From Vibrio hannami (GTDB lineage Bacteria; Pseudomonadota; Gammaproteobacteria; Enterobacterales; Vibrionaceae): DNA of 64,000 bases. The position numbers were made by a program, and so were the translations under genes. Positions 10,028 through 21,690 of the stretch are shown piece by piece (positions within the stretch are counted from its first letter, which is position 1; the number at the start of each line of letters is the position of its first letter). Location: the NCBI RefSeq assembly GCF_029589055.1, contig NZ_JARQZP010000006.1:580461-644460 (forward strand), given 5' to 3'. The notes below the pieces were generated by a model. The model was not told where the DNA came from. It saw nothing but the letters and a program-made list of their open reading frames with translations, and searched no databases.

Positions 10028-10822
10028 ATGACCCAATCAATCGATCAGTTACTCGAAATAATGTCTACCCTGCGCGACCCTGAAAAAGGTTGCCCGTGGG
10101 ATCTAAAGCAGAGCTTCGACACCATTGTTCCCCACACCATCGAAGAAACTTACGAAGTGGTTGACGCTATCCAGAAGCGAGACTGGAGTAATCTTCAGGA
10201 AGAGCTAGGCGACTTGTTGTTTCAGGTTATCTTCTATAGCCAGATGGCTAAAGAGCAGGAGCTGTTTGATTTTAATGATGTGGTTGAAACGGTAAACGAG
10301 AAATTGATTCGACGCCATCCCCACGTTTTTTCTGATGCTGAATTTGCTTCAGATGAAGAAATCAACGCCAACTGGGAACTGGAAAAAACAAAAGAGAAAG
10401 CGGAGCAGGGGAAAAGTGAAGAGAGCATTCTAGATTCTATTCCCGACTCACTTCCTGCATTATCAAAAGCCAATAAGATTCAAAAACGTTGTGCCAAGTT
10501 CGGCTTTGACTGGAAATCTATCGGGCCTGTTGTCGATAAAGTCAGAGAAGAAGTAGACGAAGTTCTCGACGAAGCGCTTCAGGTAACACCTGATGAAGAG
10601 AAAGTAGAAGAAGAACTTGGCGATCTTCTGTTTGCGACTGTTAATCTGGTGAGACATCTTGGGAAAAATCCAGAAGTGGCATTAACAAAAGCAAATATTA
10701 AGTTTTCTAAGCGCTTTAAAGGTGTCGAAAATCTGGTCAGAGCAGAAGGAAAAACATTAGAGGACTATTCTCTAGAGGAACTTGATGCTTTCTGGGATAA
10801 GGTCAAAAAGGACTCCAAATAA
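10028..10822 (+). CDS. mazG: nucleoside triphosphate pyrophosphohydrolase MazG
   Basis: MazG hydrolyses nucleoside triphosphates to monophosphates and pyrophosphate, clears non-canonical nucleotides and influences ppGpp level. Starting at ATG 10028 the protein has 264 residues, near the E. coli length. It has two tandem MazG domains: [11 protein letters not shown] and [10 protein letters not shown] with [10 protein letters not shown], then [12 protein letters not shown] with [16 protein letters not shown]. The EExxE and ExxD metal-binding residues are visible in both. An upstream in-frame ATG at 9941 would add 29 residues translated from the palindromic element and is rejected. It lies between relA and pyrG, as in E. 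coli. Confidence 0.95.
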   Translation: MTQSIDQLLEIMSTLRDPEKGCPWDLKQSFDTIVPHTIEETYEVVDAIQKRDWSNLQEELGDLLFQVIFYSQMAKEQELFDFNDVVETVNEKLIRRHPHVFSDAEFASDEEINANWELEKTKEKAEQGKSEESILDSIPDSLPALSKANKIQKRCAKFGFDWKSIGPVVDKVREEVDEVLDEALQVTPDEEKVEEELGDLLFATVNLVRHLGKNPEVALTKANIKFSKRFKGVENLVRAEGKTLEDYSLEELDAFWDKVKKDSK

Positions 10823-10935
10823 CCACTATTGATAGATTTGTATGAAAACTTACGTAATATTCCTACAAATCCTGATTTGATTTGAAGCAAGAAATTAAAT
10901 AACTGGGTGTGATAAGTTTCACGTTGTGGTGGTAA

Positions 10936-12648
<1,713 letters not shown>

Positions 12649-12706
12649 GTAAGGATACGGGCAGTAGAGATTGGTAGTGCTGCTGCTCATTAGTTATGAC
12701 ATTTAA

Positions 12707-14027
<1,321 letters not shown>

Positions 14028-14074
14028 GAATAAAGCTATTTAGCTTAATACTTATTAACTTTAATTAGACTTTG

Positions 14075-14105
14075 AAGAGCTCCCATTTGCTGGGAGCTCT
14101 TTTTG
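14075..14105 (+). terminator. rho-independent terminator of eno
   Basis: A 10-bp stem, AAGAGCTCCC and GGGAGCTCTT, with a 7-base loop is followed by a run of T residues. It lies 48 bp after the eno stop. Confidence 0.93.
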
Positions 14106-14113
14106 TTAATCTG

Positions 14114-14178
14114 ACCCGTAACCCGTAACCCGTAACCCGTAACCCGTAACCCGTAACCCGTAACCCGTAACCCGTAAC
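14114..14178. repeat. tandem repeat of TAACCCG, eight exact copies
   Basis: Eight consecutive identical 7-bp units (14119-14174) are flanked by partial units ACCCG and TAAC. The array ends 4 bp before the yacL start codon, so it occupies the place where its ribosome binding site should be. None of the units resembles a Shine-Dalgarno sequence. Confidence 0.95.
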
Positions 14179-14182
14179 TCCT

Positions 14183-14548
14183 ATGGAATTCCAATTTACT
14201 AAAAACAGCCTTACCGGCGGCCTTCATATCAAATGCAGCATGGGGCATGAGGTGGTCGCGCGTTGGCTAGAAGAAGAGCTAACGACAAATAAGCAAAAGG
14301 TCACCGAACTGTTAGTCTCTGTCGGTGAACTGAAGTCTGGGGATATTCAGGAACTAACTATCCGTGGTACGGAGATTTCTGCATACCTGACCACTGAAGA
14401 AGTGGTAATTCAGGAAAATGTACTGGCATATGGAGAAGAGATGGAAGCAGATAGTGAGTTTGACTTCTATGACAGTGAAAGTACTTCTGCCTGTGGTCTG
14501 GAAGACTTTGAAGACCTGTTAAAATCCCTTCTCGAATTTATTTCTTAA
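14183..14548 (+). CDS. yacL: YacL family protein (UPF0231)
   Basis: The 121-residue product matches the UPF0231/YacL family of gammaproteobacteria by its N-terminal SMGHEVVARWLEEEL, central EEVVIQENVLAYGEEME and C-terminal YDSESTSACGLEDFEDLL segments. These are the family's conserved blocks as I recall them from E. coli YacL. The biochemical function is not established. It is acidic, with no signal peptide or membrane segment. The start at 14183 agrees with the family N-terminus. The upstream 7-bp repeat array leaves no recognisable ribosome binding site, so expression may be low or may depend on the repeat. Confidence 0.88.
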   Translation: MEFQFTKNSLTGGLHIKCSMGHEVVARWLEEELTTNKQKVTELLVSVGELKSGDIQELTIRGTEISAYLTTEEVVIQENVLAYGEEMEADSEFDFYDSESTSACGLEDFEDLLKSLLEFIS

Positions 14549-14589
14549 CAGTCCCTTTTCCTCCCTCCCTTTACCTTCCTTAATTTGAG

Positions 14590-14606
14590 TGCACAAGCTT
14601 GGGGCG
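14590..14606 (+). promoter_or_regulatory. possible weak NtrC site upstream of glnK
   Basis: TGCACA-N5-GGGGCG keeps the left half of the NtrC consensus TGCACC-N5-GGTGCA and part of the right half. It lies 50 bp upstream of the strong site at 14640, a spacing compatible with paired enhancer sites. Confidence 0.4.
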
Positions 14607-14639
14607 TAATTAAATTTCGCATCAAAAAGGTGATCCACA

Positions 14640-14656
14640 TGCACTGTAATGGTGCA
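14640..14656 (+). promoter_or_regulatory. NtrC binding site upstream of glnK
   Basis: TGCACT-GTAAT-GGTGCA matches 11 of 12 fixed positions of the NtrC consensus with correct 5-bp spacing. It lies about 80 bp upstream of the sigma-54 promoter at 14719, a typical enhancer distance. Confidence 0.85.
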
Positions 14657-14718
14657 GTTGAATTTATCTTTCTTAACATTTTTCATTCAAGTTCAATAAA
14701 AACAATAGTTTAAAAACT

Positions 14719-14734
14719 TGGCATACCTCTTGAT
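14719..14734 (+). promoter_or_regulatory. sigma-54 promoter of glnK-amtB
   Basis: TTGGCAT-N5-TTGAT has the invariant GG and the -12 element (GA in place of GC) exactly 10 bp apart, as RpoN promoters require. Together with the upstream NtrC site it predicts induction of glnK-amtB under nitrogen limitation. Confidence 0.85.
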
Positions 14735-14753
14735 TGTTATATCCCTGTTATAG

Positions 14754-15116
<363 letters not shown>

Positions 15117-15134
15117 GGGATTGGAGACTTTATA

Positions 15135-16364
15135 ATGGAATTAGCAACAACAGTAACTGAATTACGATACGCACTGGACACTTTTTTCTTCCTCATTTCA
15201 GGTGCGCTGGTAATGTGGATGGCAGCAGGTTTTGCGATGCTGGAAGCAGGTCTGGTACGTTCAAAGAACACAACTGAAATTCTAACTAAGAACTTCGCTC
15301 TATATGCTATCGCTTGTACTATGTACCTGCTAATCGGTTACAACATCATGTATGTTGATAACGCGGAAGGTGGCTTTATTCCTTCAATTGGTGCCCTAAT
15401 CGGTACTCAGGGTGAAGGCGCAGACCACTCTCTGGAATCAGACTTCTTCTTCCAGGTAGTATTCGTTGCAACAGCAATGTCTGTAGTATCTGGCGCAGTA
15501 GCTGAACGTATGAAGCTTTGGGCTTTCCTACTGTTCTCAGTAGTACTAACAGGTGTTATTTACCCAATCGAAGGTTACTGGACCTGGGGTGGTGGCTTCC
15601 TGTCTGAAGCTGGCTTCAGTGACTTTGCAGGTTCTGGTATCGTTCATATGGCTGGTGCGGCAGCAGCACTTGCAGGTGTTCTACTACTAGGTGCTCGTAA
15701 AGGTAAGTACGGCAAAAACGGTGAAGTTCACCCAATCCCAGGCTCAAACATGCCTCTTGCTACACTAGGTACATTTATCCTGTGGTTAGGTTGGTTCGGC
15801 TTCAACGGCGGTTCTCAGCTAATGGTTTCTGATTTCGAAAACGCGACAGCAGTTGGTCAGATCTTCCTGAACACGAACGCAGCAGCAGCAGCAGGTGCAA
15901 TCGCAGCAATGCTTGTATGTAAGACTATGTGGGGTAAAGCAGACCTGACTATGATTCTGAACGGTGCTCTGGCAGGTCTTGTTGCAATCACAGCTGACCC
16001 TCTATCTCCATCACCAATTGCTTCTGTAATTATCGGTGTGGTAGCAGGTGCGCTAGTAGTATTCAGCATCATCGGTATGGACAAGGTTAAGATTGATGAT
16101 CCTGTAGGTGCTATCTCAGTACATGGTGTTTGTGGCTTCTTCGGTATCATGATTGTACCTCTAAGCAACGGTGACGCTAGCTTTGGTGCTCAGCTTCTTG
16201 GTGCAGCAGTTATCTTCGGTTGGGTATTCGCAGCAAGCCTTGCAGTATGGGCTATCCTGAAGGCAACAGTAGGTATCCGAGTATCTGAAGACGAAGAGAT
16301 GGAAGGTATGGATATGCAAGACTGTGGCGTAGTTGCTTACCCAGAGTTCGTATCTCTTAAGTAA
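15135..16364 (+). CDS. amtB: ammonium transporter AmtB
   Basis: AmtB is a trimeric inner-membrane channel that conducts ammonium or ammonia. The 409-residue protein has about 11 membrane segments and lacks the cleaved signal peptide of E. coli AmtB. Conserved signatures include GFAMLEAGLVRSKNTTEIL near the N-terminus, and DFAGSGIVHMAGAAAALAG and VHGVCGFFG with the twin pore histidines. It begins 18 bp after glnK and is probably co-transcribed from the sigma-54 promoter. A strong terminator follows. It is a sibling of marine Amt proteins rather than a close copy of enterobacterial AmtB (inference from the N-terminus). Confidence 0.95.
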   Translation: MELATTVTELRYALDTFFFLISGALVMWMAAGFAMLEAGLVRSKNTTEILTKNFALYAIACTMYLLIGYNIMYVDNAEGGFIPSIGALIGTQGEGADHSLESDFFFQVVFVATAMSVVSGAVAERMKLWAFLLFSVVLTGVIYPIEGYWTWGGGFLSEAGFSDFAGSGIVHMAGAAAALAGVLLLGARKGKYGKNGEVHPIPGSNMPLATLGTFILWLGWFGFNGGSQLMVSDFENATAVGQIFLNTNAAAAAGAIAAMLVCKTMWGKADLTMILNGALAGLVAITADPLSPSPIASVIIGVVAGALVVFSIIGMDKVKIDDPVGAISVHGVCGFFGIMIVPLSNGDASFGAQLLGAAVIFGWVFAASLAVWAILKATVGIRVSEDEEMEGMDMQDCGVVAYPEFVSLK

Positions 16365-16383
16365 TAAATATTTACAGTGTGAT

Positions 16384-16417
16384 AAATGGCTCGCAGTAAT
16401 GCGGGCCATTTTTTTGT
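16384..16417 (+). terminator. rho-independent terminator of amtB
   Basis: AAATGGCTCGC pairs with GCGGGCCATTT around a 6-base loop (one G-U pair), followed by eight T residues. Confidence 0.92.
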
Positions 16418-16463
16418 TTGAGATCATTGTTTCCATAAATTAAACTGAATATAATAACGCAAC

Positions 16464-16478
16464 TGATAACCATTATTA
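16464..16478 (+). promoter_or_regulatory. Fur box upstream of fbpA
   Basis: TGATAAC-C-ATTATTA matches the 7-1-7 Fur consensus TGATAAT-N-ATTATCA at 12 of 14 positions. It lies 35 bp before the fbpA start, where Fe-Fur would repress transcription in iron-rich conditions. Confidence 0.8.
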
Positions 16479-16512
16479 TTACCATCTACATTAAGTGCAT
16501 TAGGTATATTCA

Positions 16513-17526
16513 ATGAAAAAATCTCTATCACTACTAGCAGCTGTAATTGGTGCTTCTAGTTTTTCAGCTATCGCAGCAGAAGAAGTTAACGTTTACTCTT
16601 ATCGCCAACCTTTCCTTGTTGAACCTATGTTCAACGAGTTCACCAAAGAAACTGGCATCAAAGTTAATGTTAAGTTTGCTAAAAAAGGCTTAGCTGAGAA
16701 GTTAGTACAGGAAGGTGAATACAGCCCAGCTGATGTTATCTTAACTACAGATATTAGCCGCCTGGTTGAACTGGTTGATAAAAAAGTGGTTCAGCCATTA
16801 GATAGCAAGGTTATTGAATCAAATATTCCGGCTCAATACCGCTCGACTGATGATGAGTGGTTTGCACTAACCCTAAGAACTCGCAACGTATACTCATCTC
16901 GTGACCGTGTTGGCAAACTAGGTATCGACTTCAACTACGCAGATCTGACAAGTCCTGAGTTTAAAGGCAAGATCTGTACTCGTTCCGGTAAGCACCCTTA
17001 CAACGTCTCACTTATCTCTTCAATGATCGCTCACAAAGGTGAGGCAGAGACTAAGCAGTGGCTTGAAGGCGTAAAAGCTAACCTGGCTCGTAAACCACAA
17101 GGTAATGATCGCGCTCAGGTTAAAGCGATTAAAGAAGGCCTTTGTGATGTCTCTTTGGGTAACAGCTACTACCTAGGTAAAATGGTGAATGATGAAAACC
17201 AGAAAGCTTGGGCTGACTCTGTGTATATCAACTTCCCGAACCAGGAATCAACAGGTACTCACGTTAATGTAAGTGGTATGGCTCTGGCTAAATTCTCTCC
17301 AAATAAAGAGAATGCTCAGAAGCTTATGGAGTTCCTGACTGGTGAGAAAGCTCAGCAGATGTATGCTGAAGTTAACTATGAGTACCCGGTTAAAGAAGGT
17401 GTTAAGCGTTCAGAACTTGTGGCTTCATGGGGTGACTTTAAAGCTGACGATGTTAAGCTGGAAGATATTGCGAAGTACCACAGCACAGCAGTTAAGCTAC
17501 TGGATGAAGTTAAGTTCGACCTTTAA
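16513..17526 (+). CDS. fbpA: periplasmic ferric iron-binding protein FbpA
   Basis: This is the substrate-binding component of an Fbp/Fut-type ferric iron ABC transporter. The 337-residue precursor has a clear Sec signal peptide (MKKSLSLLAAVIGASS, cleavage after AIAA). The mature part starts EEVNVYSYRQPFLVEPMF, the usual iron-binding-protein opening. Tyrosines in GNSYYLGKM agree with the tyrosine-based iron ligands of this family. It is the first gene of a three-gene operon and its stop codon overlaps the fbpB start by one base. A Fur box lies just upstream. Substrate Fe(III) is assigned by family and Fur box. Confidence 0.92.
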   Translation: MKKSLSLLAAVIGASSFSAIAAEEVNVYSYRQPFLVEPMFNEFTKETGIKVNVKFAKKGLAEKLVQEGEYSPADVILTTDISRLVELVDKKVVQPLDSKVIESNIPAQYRSTDDEWFALTLRTRNVYSSRDRVGKLGIDFNYADLTSPEFKGKICTRSGKHPYNVSLISSMIAHKGEAETKQWLEGVKANLARKPQGNDRAQVKAIKEGLCDVSLGNSYYLGKMVNDENQKAWADSVYINFPNQESTGTHVNVSGMALAKFSPNKENAQKLMEFLTGEKAQQMYAEVNYEYPVKEGVKRSELVASWGDFKADDVKLEDIAKYHSTAVKLLDEVKFDL

Positions 17527-19148
17527 TGGAAACACATAAAATAATAAAAACCAGCAGTGGGGCAATAGCCCTGCTGCTGGTTTTGCCAATTCTGGCAATC
17601 TTCTATTTATCGCTTGGTGAAACAGACGATCTTTTTGCTCACCTGTTTGGCACCGTTCTGCCGACATATACCTTCAATACGATTGCACTTGTTACTGGTG
17701 TCATGTTTCTTGCACTAATCTTTGGTGTGCCTTCCGCATGGCTAATGGCGATGTGCCGATTACCCGGTGAGAAAATACTTCAGTGGGCATTAGTGCTTCC
17801 GCTGGCAATGCCTGGTTATATTGTTGGATATATTTATACCGACTGGTTTGACTTTGCTGGTCCTGTCCAGGTATTACTTCGGGATGTTACGGGCTGGGGA
17901 GCTGGGGAGTACTGGTTTCCTGATTTAAGAACACTCCCTGGTGCTACGCTTATTCTGGCTATGGTGTTTTACCCCTATGTATACCTGATGGCGAGAGCTG
18001 CATTTATGGAGCAGAGTGTAAGTTTGCTTCACTCCGCGAGGTTATTGAAGTGTTCACCGTGGGAAAGTTTTAAAAGAATTTCATTACCTCTTGCCAGGCC
18101 CTCTATTGCCGTTGGGCTATCGTTAGTTGCGATGGAAGCTATCGGTGACTTTGGTACAGTAAGTTACTTTGCGGTGAATACATTGACTACTGCGGTTTAC
18201 GATACCTGGCTGGGGTACTCTAACCTGAATGCGGCAGCAAAGATATCTGCGATTATGCTGGTGGTGGTAGTTCTTTTACTCAGTGGTGAGCGTTATAGCC
18301 GTCGAAAACAAAAGCTATTCCAAACCAGTTTTAGTTCGCGTGAAAATATCCGCTATGAGCTGACTGGAACCAAAAAGTGGCTAGCTCTGGTTTGGTGCTG
18401 GGGATTGGTTGCTGCGGCATTTATCCTGCCGCTAATGCAGTTGAGCTACTATGCTATTGAGTATTTTGCCCAAAGCTGGACTGCCGAGTTTCAGCGATAT
18501 GCTATCAATAGCCTGAAAGTCTCATTCTCTGCTGCAGTTATAGCGGTAATCATCGCGCTTGTTGTAAATTTTGCTAACAGAGTAGAGAGTACAAAGGTAA
18601 CACTAGGTTTTATGCGAGTAGCATCTCTAGGCTATGCGGTTCCAGGTACTGTTTTAGCGATTGGTGTTATGGCGCCAGTGCTAACTATGGATCATTGGAT
18701 AAATGATGTTGCAAAGTTTATGGAGTGGGGAAGGCCGGGGCTTATTCTTTCTGGCTCTATGTTCGCTATTATATTTGCTATGGTTGTTCGGTTCTCTGCA
18801 GTTGCGATTGGTAGCGTAGAGAGCAGTATGAACAAAATATCTCCTTCAATGGATATGGCTAGTAGGACAATGGGATGCAATGCCAATCAGATGTTAAAGC
18901 GTGTTCATCTTCCTTTGGTTAGGAGAGGAGTATTAGTTGCGGGATTACTTGTCTTTATCGAATCAATGAAAGAGCTAAACGCAGCATTACTACTGCGCCC
19001 TTTCAACTTCGAAACGCTGGCAACCTACGTCTACAATTTTGCATCTGATGAGCACCTTGAGCTGGCGGGCTTACCTGCGGTTCTGTTAATTCTTGTGGGG
19101 CTTATCCCCCTTATTGTTGTAAACCGTTCTCTGGAGCAGACACATTAA
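17526..19148 (+). CDS. fbpB: ferric iron ABC transporter permease FbpB
   Basis: The 540-residue protein is a fused inner-membrane permease with about 12 membrane segments and two binding-protein-dependent transport domains, as in the FbpB/SfuB family. Each half carries an EAA-like loop that contacts the ATPase: SARLLKCSPWESFKRISLPL around residue 175 and ASRTMGCNANQMLKRVHLPL around residue 450. Its ATG overlaps the fbpA stop (TAATG), and its own stop overlaps the fbpC start the same way, which indicates translational coupling of the three genes. Confidence 0.92.
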   Translation: METHKIIKTSSGAIALLLVLPILAIFYLSLGETDDLFAHLFGTVLPTYTFNTIALVTGVMFLALIFGVPSAWLMAMCRLPGEKILQWALVLPLAMPGYIVGYIYTDWFDFAGPVQVLLRDVTGWGAGEYWFPDLRTLPGATLILAMVFYPYVYLMARAAFMEQSVSLLHSARLLKCSPWESFKRISLPLARPSIAVGLSLVAMEAIGDFGTVSYFAVNTLTTAVYDTWLGYSNLNAAAKISAIMLVVVVLLLSGERYSRRKQKLFQTSFSSRENIRYELTGTKKWLALVWCWGLVAAAFILPLMQLSYYAIEYFAQSWTAEFQRYAINSLKVSFSAAVIAVIIALVVNFANRVESTKVTLGFMRVASLGYAVPGTVLAIGVMAPVLTMDHWINDVAKFMEWGRPGLILSGSMFAIIFAMVVRFSAVAIGSVESSMNKISPSMDMASRTMGCNANQMLKRVHLPLVRRGVLVAGLLVFIESMKELNAALLLRPFNFETLATYVYNFASDEHLELAGLPAVLLILVGLIPLIVVNRSLEQTH

Positions 19149-20179
19149 TGAGCAGTACTCTTTCGATTAATAAATTAACCTGTCAGTACGAGAAACAGGT
19201 TGTATTAGAGTCTCTAAACCTAAACGTTGAAAAGGGTGAAATCGTATGTCTCCTGGGTGCGAGTGGATGTGGTAAAACAACGTTACTTAAAGCTATCGCC
19301 GGGCTTATTCCTCTGAGTGAAGGAAAGATGAGCCTAAACGATCAGTTGCTTGATGATGGAAAGCTGTGGGTACCACCAGAAAAACGCAATATAGGAATGA
19401 TTTTTCAGGACTACGCACTATTTCCTCATTTGACGGTCTCCGAAAACATTGCTTTTGGTCTGAAAGGTGCGTCGAGTTCTGAAAAGCAGAATAAGGTAGA
19501 GGAGATGCTTTCTCTGGTTCACTTGAACGGTTACGGCGAGCGTTATCCACATCAGTTATCCGGAGGTCAACAGCAGAGAGTTGCAATTGCACGATCTTTG
19601 GCATATCAGCCAGATCTTCTGTTATTGGATGAACCGTTTTCCAATATAGATACTCAGGTAAGACACGATCTTATTCGGGAGATCCGTAAAATATTTAAGA
19701 GCCAGGGTGTTACTGCTATCTTTGTTACCCACAGCCGAGAAGAAGCTTTTGCTTTTGCTGATAAAATGGCAGTGATGAATCATGGTGTGATAGAGCAGTT
19801 TGGTACGGCTAGTGAGCTCTATTATCAGCCATCAAGCAAGTTTGTAGCAGACTTCCTTGGAGGAGGGAGCTACCTTGCAGCGACGATGGTGTCTGATAGC
19901 AAGTTTAAAACCGTGCTTGGTGAAGTACTAGCACAACCAAGAGTTGAACTTGTTTCCGGACAAGAGTGTACCCTGCTGCTGAGACCACAACATGTGATCA
20001 TCCGCCCTGATGAAAATAGCGAGATCAAAGTGTTGGAACTGCAATTTATGGGAGATCACTGTAGATATGTTATTGAGGTAGGTGGAAGTAAGTTAATTGC
20101 TACCTCATATGATCCACTTTCAGTCGGGGATAAAATATCGATAGAGCTGGATCAGGAAGGGATATTGGCATTTTCTTAA
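19148..20179 (+). CDS. fbpC: ferric iron ABC transporter ATP-binding protein FbpC
   Basis: This is the ATPase of the ferric iron importer. The 343-residue product has Walker A GASGCGKTT (about residue 37), a Q-loop in MIFQDYALFPHLTVSENIAFG, the ABC signature LSGGQQQRVAIARSL and Walker B LLLLDEPFSNID. A C-terminal regulatory TOBE-like domain (about 240-343) is typical of the FbpC/PotA group. The ATG at 19148 overlaps the fbpB stop. No operon-specific forward terminator is evident after the stop, except the shared GC-rich hairpin at 20195. Confidence 0.93.
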   Translation: MSSTLSINKLTCQYEKQVVLESLNLNVEKGEIVCLLGASGCGKTTLLKAIAGLIPLSEGKMSLNDQLLDDGKLWVPPEKRNIGMIFQDYALFPHLTVSENIAFGLKGASSSEKQNKVEEMLSLVHLNGYGERYPHQLSGGQQQRVAIARSLAYQPDLLLLDEPFSNIDTQVRHDLIREIRKIFKSQGVTAIFVTHSREEAFAFADKMAVMNHGVIEQFGTASELYYQPSSKFVADFLGGGSYLAATMVSDSKFKTVLGEVLAQPRVELVSGQECTLLLRPQHVIIRPDENSEIKVLELQFMGDHCRYVIEVGGSKLIATSYDPLSVGDKISIELDQEGILAFS

Positions 20180-20185
20180 CTGAAA

Positions 20186-20218
20186 GCAAAAAAAGCCCGG
20201 CGGTACAGCGGCCGGGCA
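20186..20218 (-). terminator. terminator at the end of the chitobiose operon
   Basis: GCCCGGC and GCCGGGC form a GC-rich stem; on the reverse strand it is followed by seven T residues. It therefore terminates the reverse-strand mutase gene. The forward strand lacks a T run, so fbpC gets at best partial termination. Confidence 0.85.
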
Positions 20219-20252
20219 AACGCTCTGCCTATAGGGTAGGTTCAGAGATTAA

Positions 20253-21668
20253 TTAGGATAAAGACAAAAACGCCTTCATTTGGCTCAGAATCTTCTCTGC
20301 AGTTGGTTTATCTTCCATCTCTGCGAAAATTCTTAGCAGTGGTTCGGTGCCTGAGAACCGGGCGATGACCCAGCCACCGTTTCTAAAGTAAACCTTCAGC
20401 CCATCGGCATAGCTTACGTTTTCTATCTCATACTCAAACTCTGGCAGAAGCTTCTCTACATAGAGCTTGTTATACAGAGATTCTTTTTCAGAAGGCTTAA
20501 AAGTACAATCGCCTTCTGCGGTATAGGCATAACCGTATTTGCTGTAGATCTCTTCAAGTAGCTCAGACAGCTTCTTACCGGTTACGCTGATCATTTCGAC
20601 GAGTAGGCTGGATGCAAATACACCATCCTTACCCTTGATATGGCCACGTATCGTTAAGCCACCAGAGCTTTCACCACCGATGAGTGAATCATCTGCTTCC
20701 ATTTGGGAACTGATATGCTTAAAGCCTACCGGAACCTCAAAGCTCTTCTCACCATAGTCGGCAGCGATCTTATCGAGAATATGAGTGGTTGCGATGTTGC
20801 GAACAACAGATCCTTTCCACTGCTTATACTCCAGCAGGTAGTAGTAGAGAAGGATCAGAACTTCATTCGGGTGAATGAAGTCACCATTTTCATCGATGAT
20901 CCCGAGTCGATCTGCATCGCCATCGGTGCCAATACCGATATCGTATCCTTCGTGAGTTACCATATGCTTCAGGCGATATAGCGTAGCTGCACTTGGTGAT
21001 GGCATTAAGCCGCCGAACGCCGGGTTTTCGCCATCATTGATCACATCCACATCGCAACGACCATTGATCAAAACCGTCTGCAGGGCATTTTTTGCCACAC
21101 CAAACATTGGATCGATCAGTACTCGCAGGTTTGCCTGCTTGATCGCATCGATATCAATGAAGTCGATGATCGAGTCTACAAACTCGTTCATCGGATTGAT
21201 TATTTTGATCAGTCCCTTTTTTACAGCTGTATCAAAGTCTGTGCTACGAACATCCGAATGTTGGATTACAGCGACCTGTTGTTCGATTTTCTCCGTGATG
21301 ATTTCATCGGCATCACGACCACCTTCAATAAAGACTTTGATACCATTGTAATCAGCCGGGTTGTGAGAAGCAGTAATACACGCTGAATATGCACATCCCA
21401 TCTGCTTTGCTTTAAACATAACAATTGGCGTAGGGACGTACTTGTCGATAAAACTTACTGGAACGCCATTCTCTGCCAGTACTTCCGCAAACCATTTTGC
21501 AGCTTTATCCGATAAGAAACGCCTGTCATAACCAATTATAAAACCACGATCAGCGACTTTCTCATTGTTGATGATGTTAGCCACCGCCTGGGCAACAATA
21601 CGTACGTTATCTTTGGTGAACTCTTCACCAATAAAGGCTCGCCAGCCACCGGTACCGAATTTAATCAT
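20253..21668 (-). CDS. phosphohexomutase, probably N-acetylglucosamine phosphomutase
   Basis: This alpha-D-phosphohexomutase most likely converts the GlcNAc-1-phosphate released by chitobiose phosphorylase to GlcNAc-6-phosphate. The 471-residue protein has all four family loops: catalytic Ser101 in TASHNP, magnesium-binding DGDADR at 249-254, sugar-binding GGESSGG, and phosphate-binding RFSGTEPLLRIF near the C-terminus. Annotation pipelines call such genes phosphoglucomutase/phosphomannomutase; the substrate here is inferred from operon position. It is the last gene of the operon, separated from the phosphorylase by the 131-bp tandem array, which may reduce its expression or require its own promoter. 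The start at 21668 has only a weak GAAG before it. Confidence 0.88.
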   Translation of the reverse strand: MIKFGTGGWRAFIGEEFTKDNVRIVAQAVANIINNEKVADRGFIIGYDRRFLSDKAAKWFAEVLAENGVPVSFIDKYVPTPIVMFKAKQMGCAYSACITASHNPADYNGIKVFIEGGRDADEIITEKIEQQVAVIQHSDVRSTDFDTAVKKGLIKIINPMNEFVDSIIDFIDIDAIKQANLRVLIDPMFGVAKNALQTVLINGRCDVDVINDGENPAFGGLMPSPSAATLYRLKHMVTHEGYDIGIGTDGDADRLGIIDENGDFIHPNEVLILLYYYLLEYKQWKGSVVRNIATTHILDKIAADYGEKSFEVPVGFKHISSQMEADDSLIGGESSGGLTIRGHIKGKDGVFASSLLVEMISVTGKKLSELLEEIYSKYGYAYTAEGDCTFKPSEKESLYNKLYVEKLLPEFEYEIENVSYADGLKVYFRNGGWVIARFSGTEPLLRIFAEMEDKPTAEKILSQMKAFLSLS

Positions 21669-21690
21669 CTTCTAACTGCCTCACTAACCT

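Noticed and set aside
14114..14178. Telomere-like sequence or linear replicon end
   Set aside because: The repeat is internal, short and flanked by normal core genes on both sides.
14045..14248. Reverse reading frame with repeated GLRVTGY units
   Set aside because: The periodic peptide is only a translation of the 7-bp TAACCCG array, and the frame overlaps the eno terminator and yacL.
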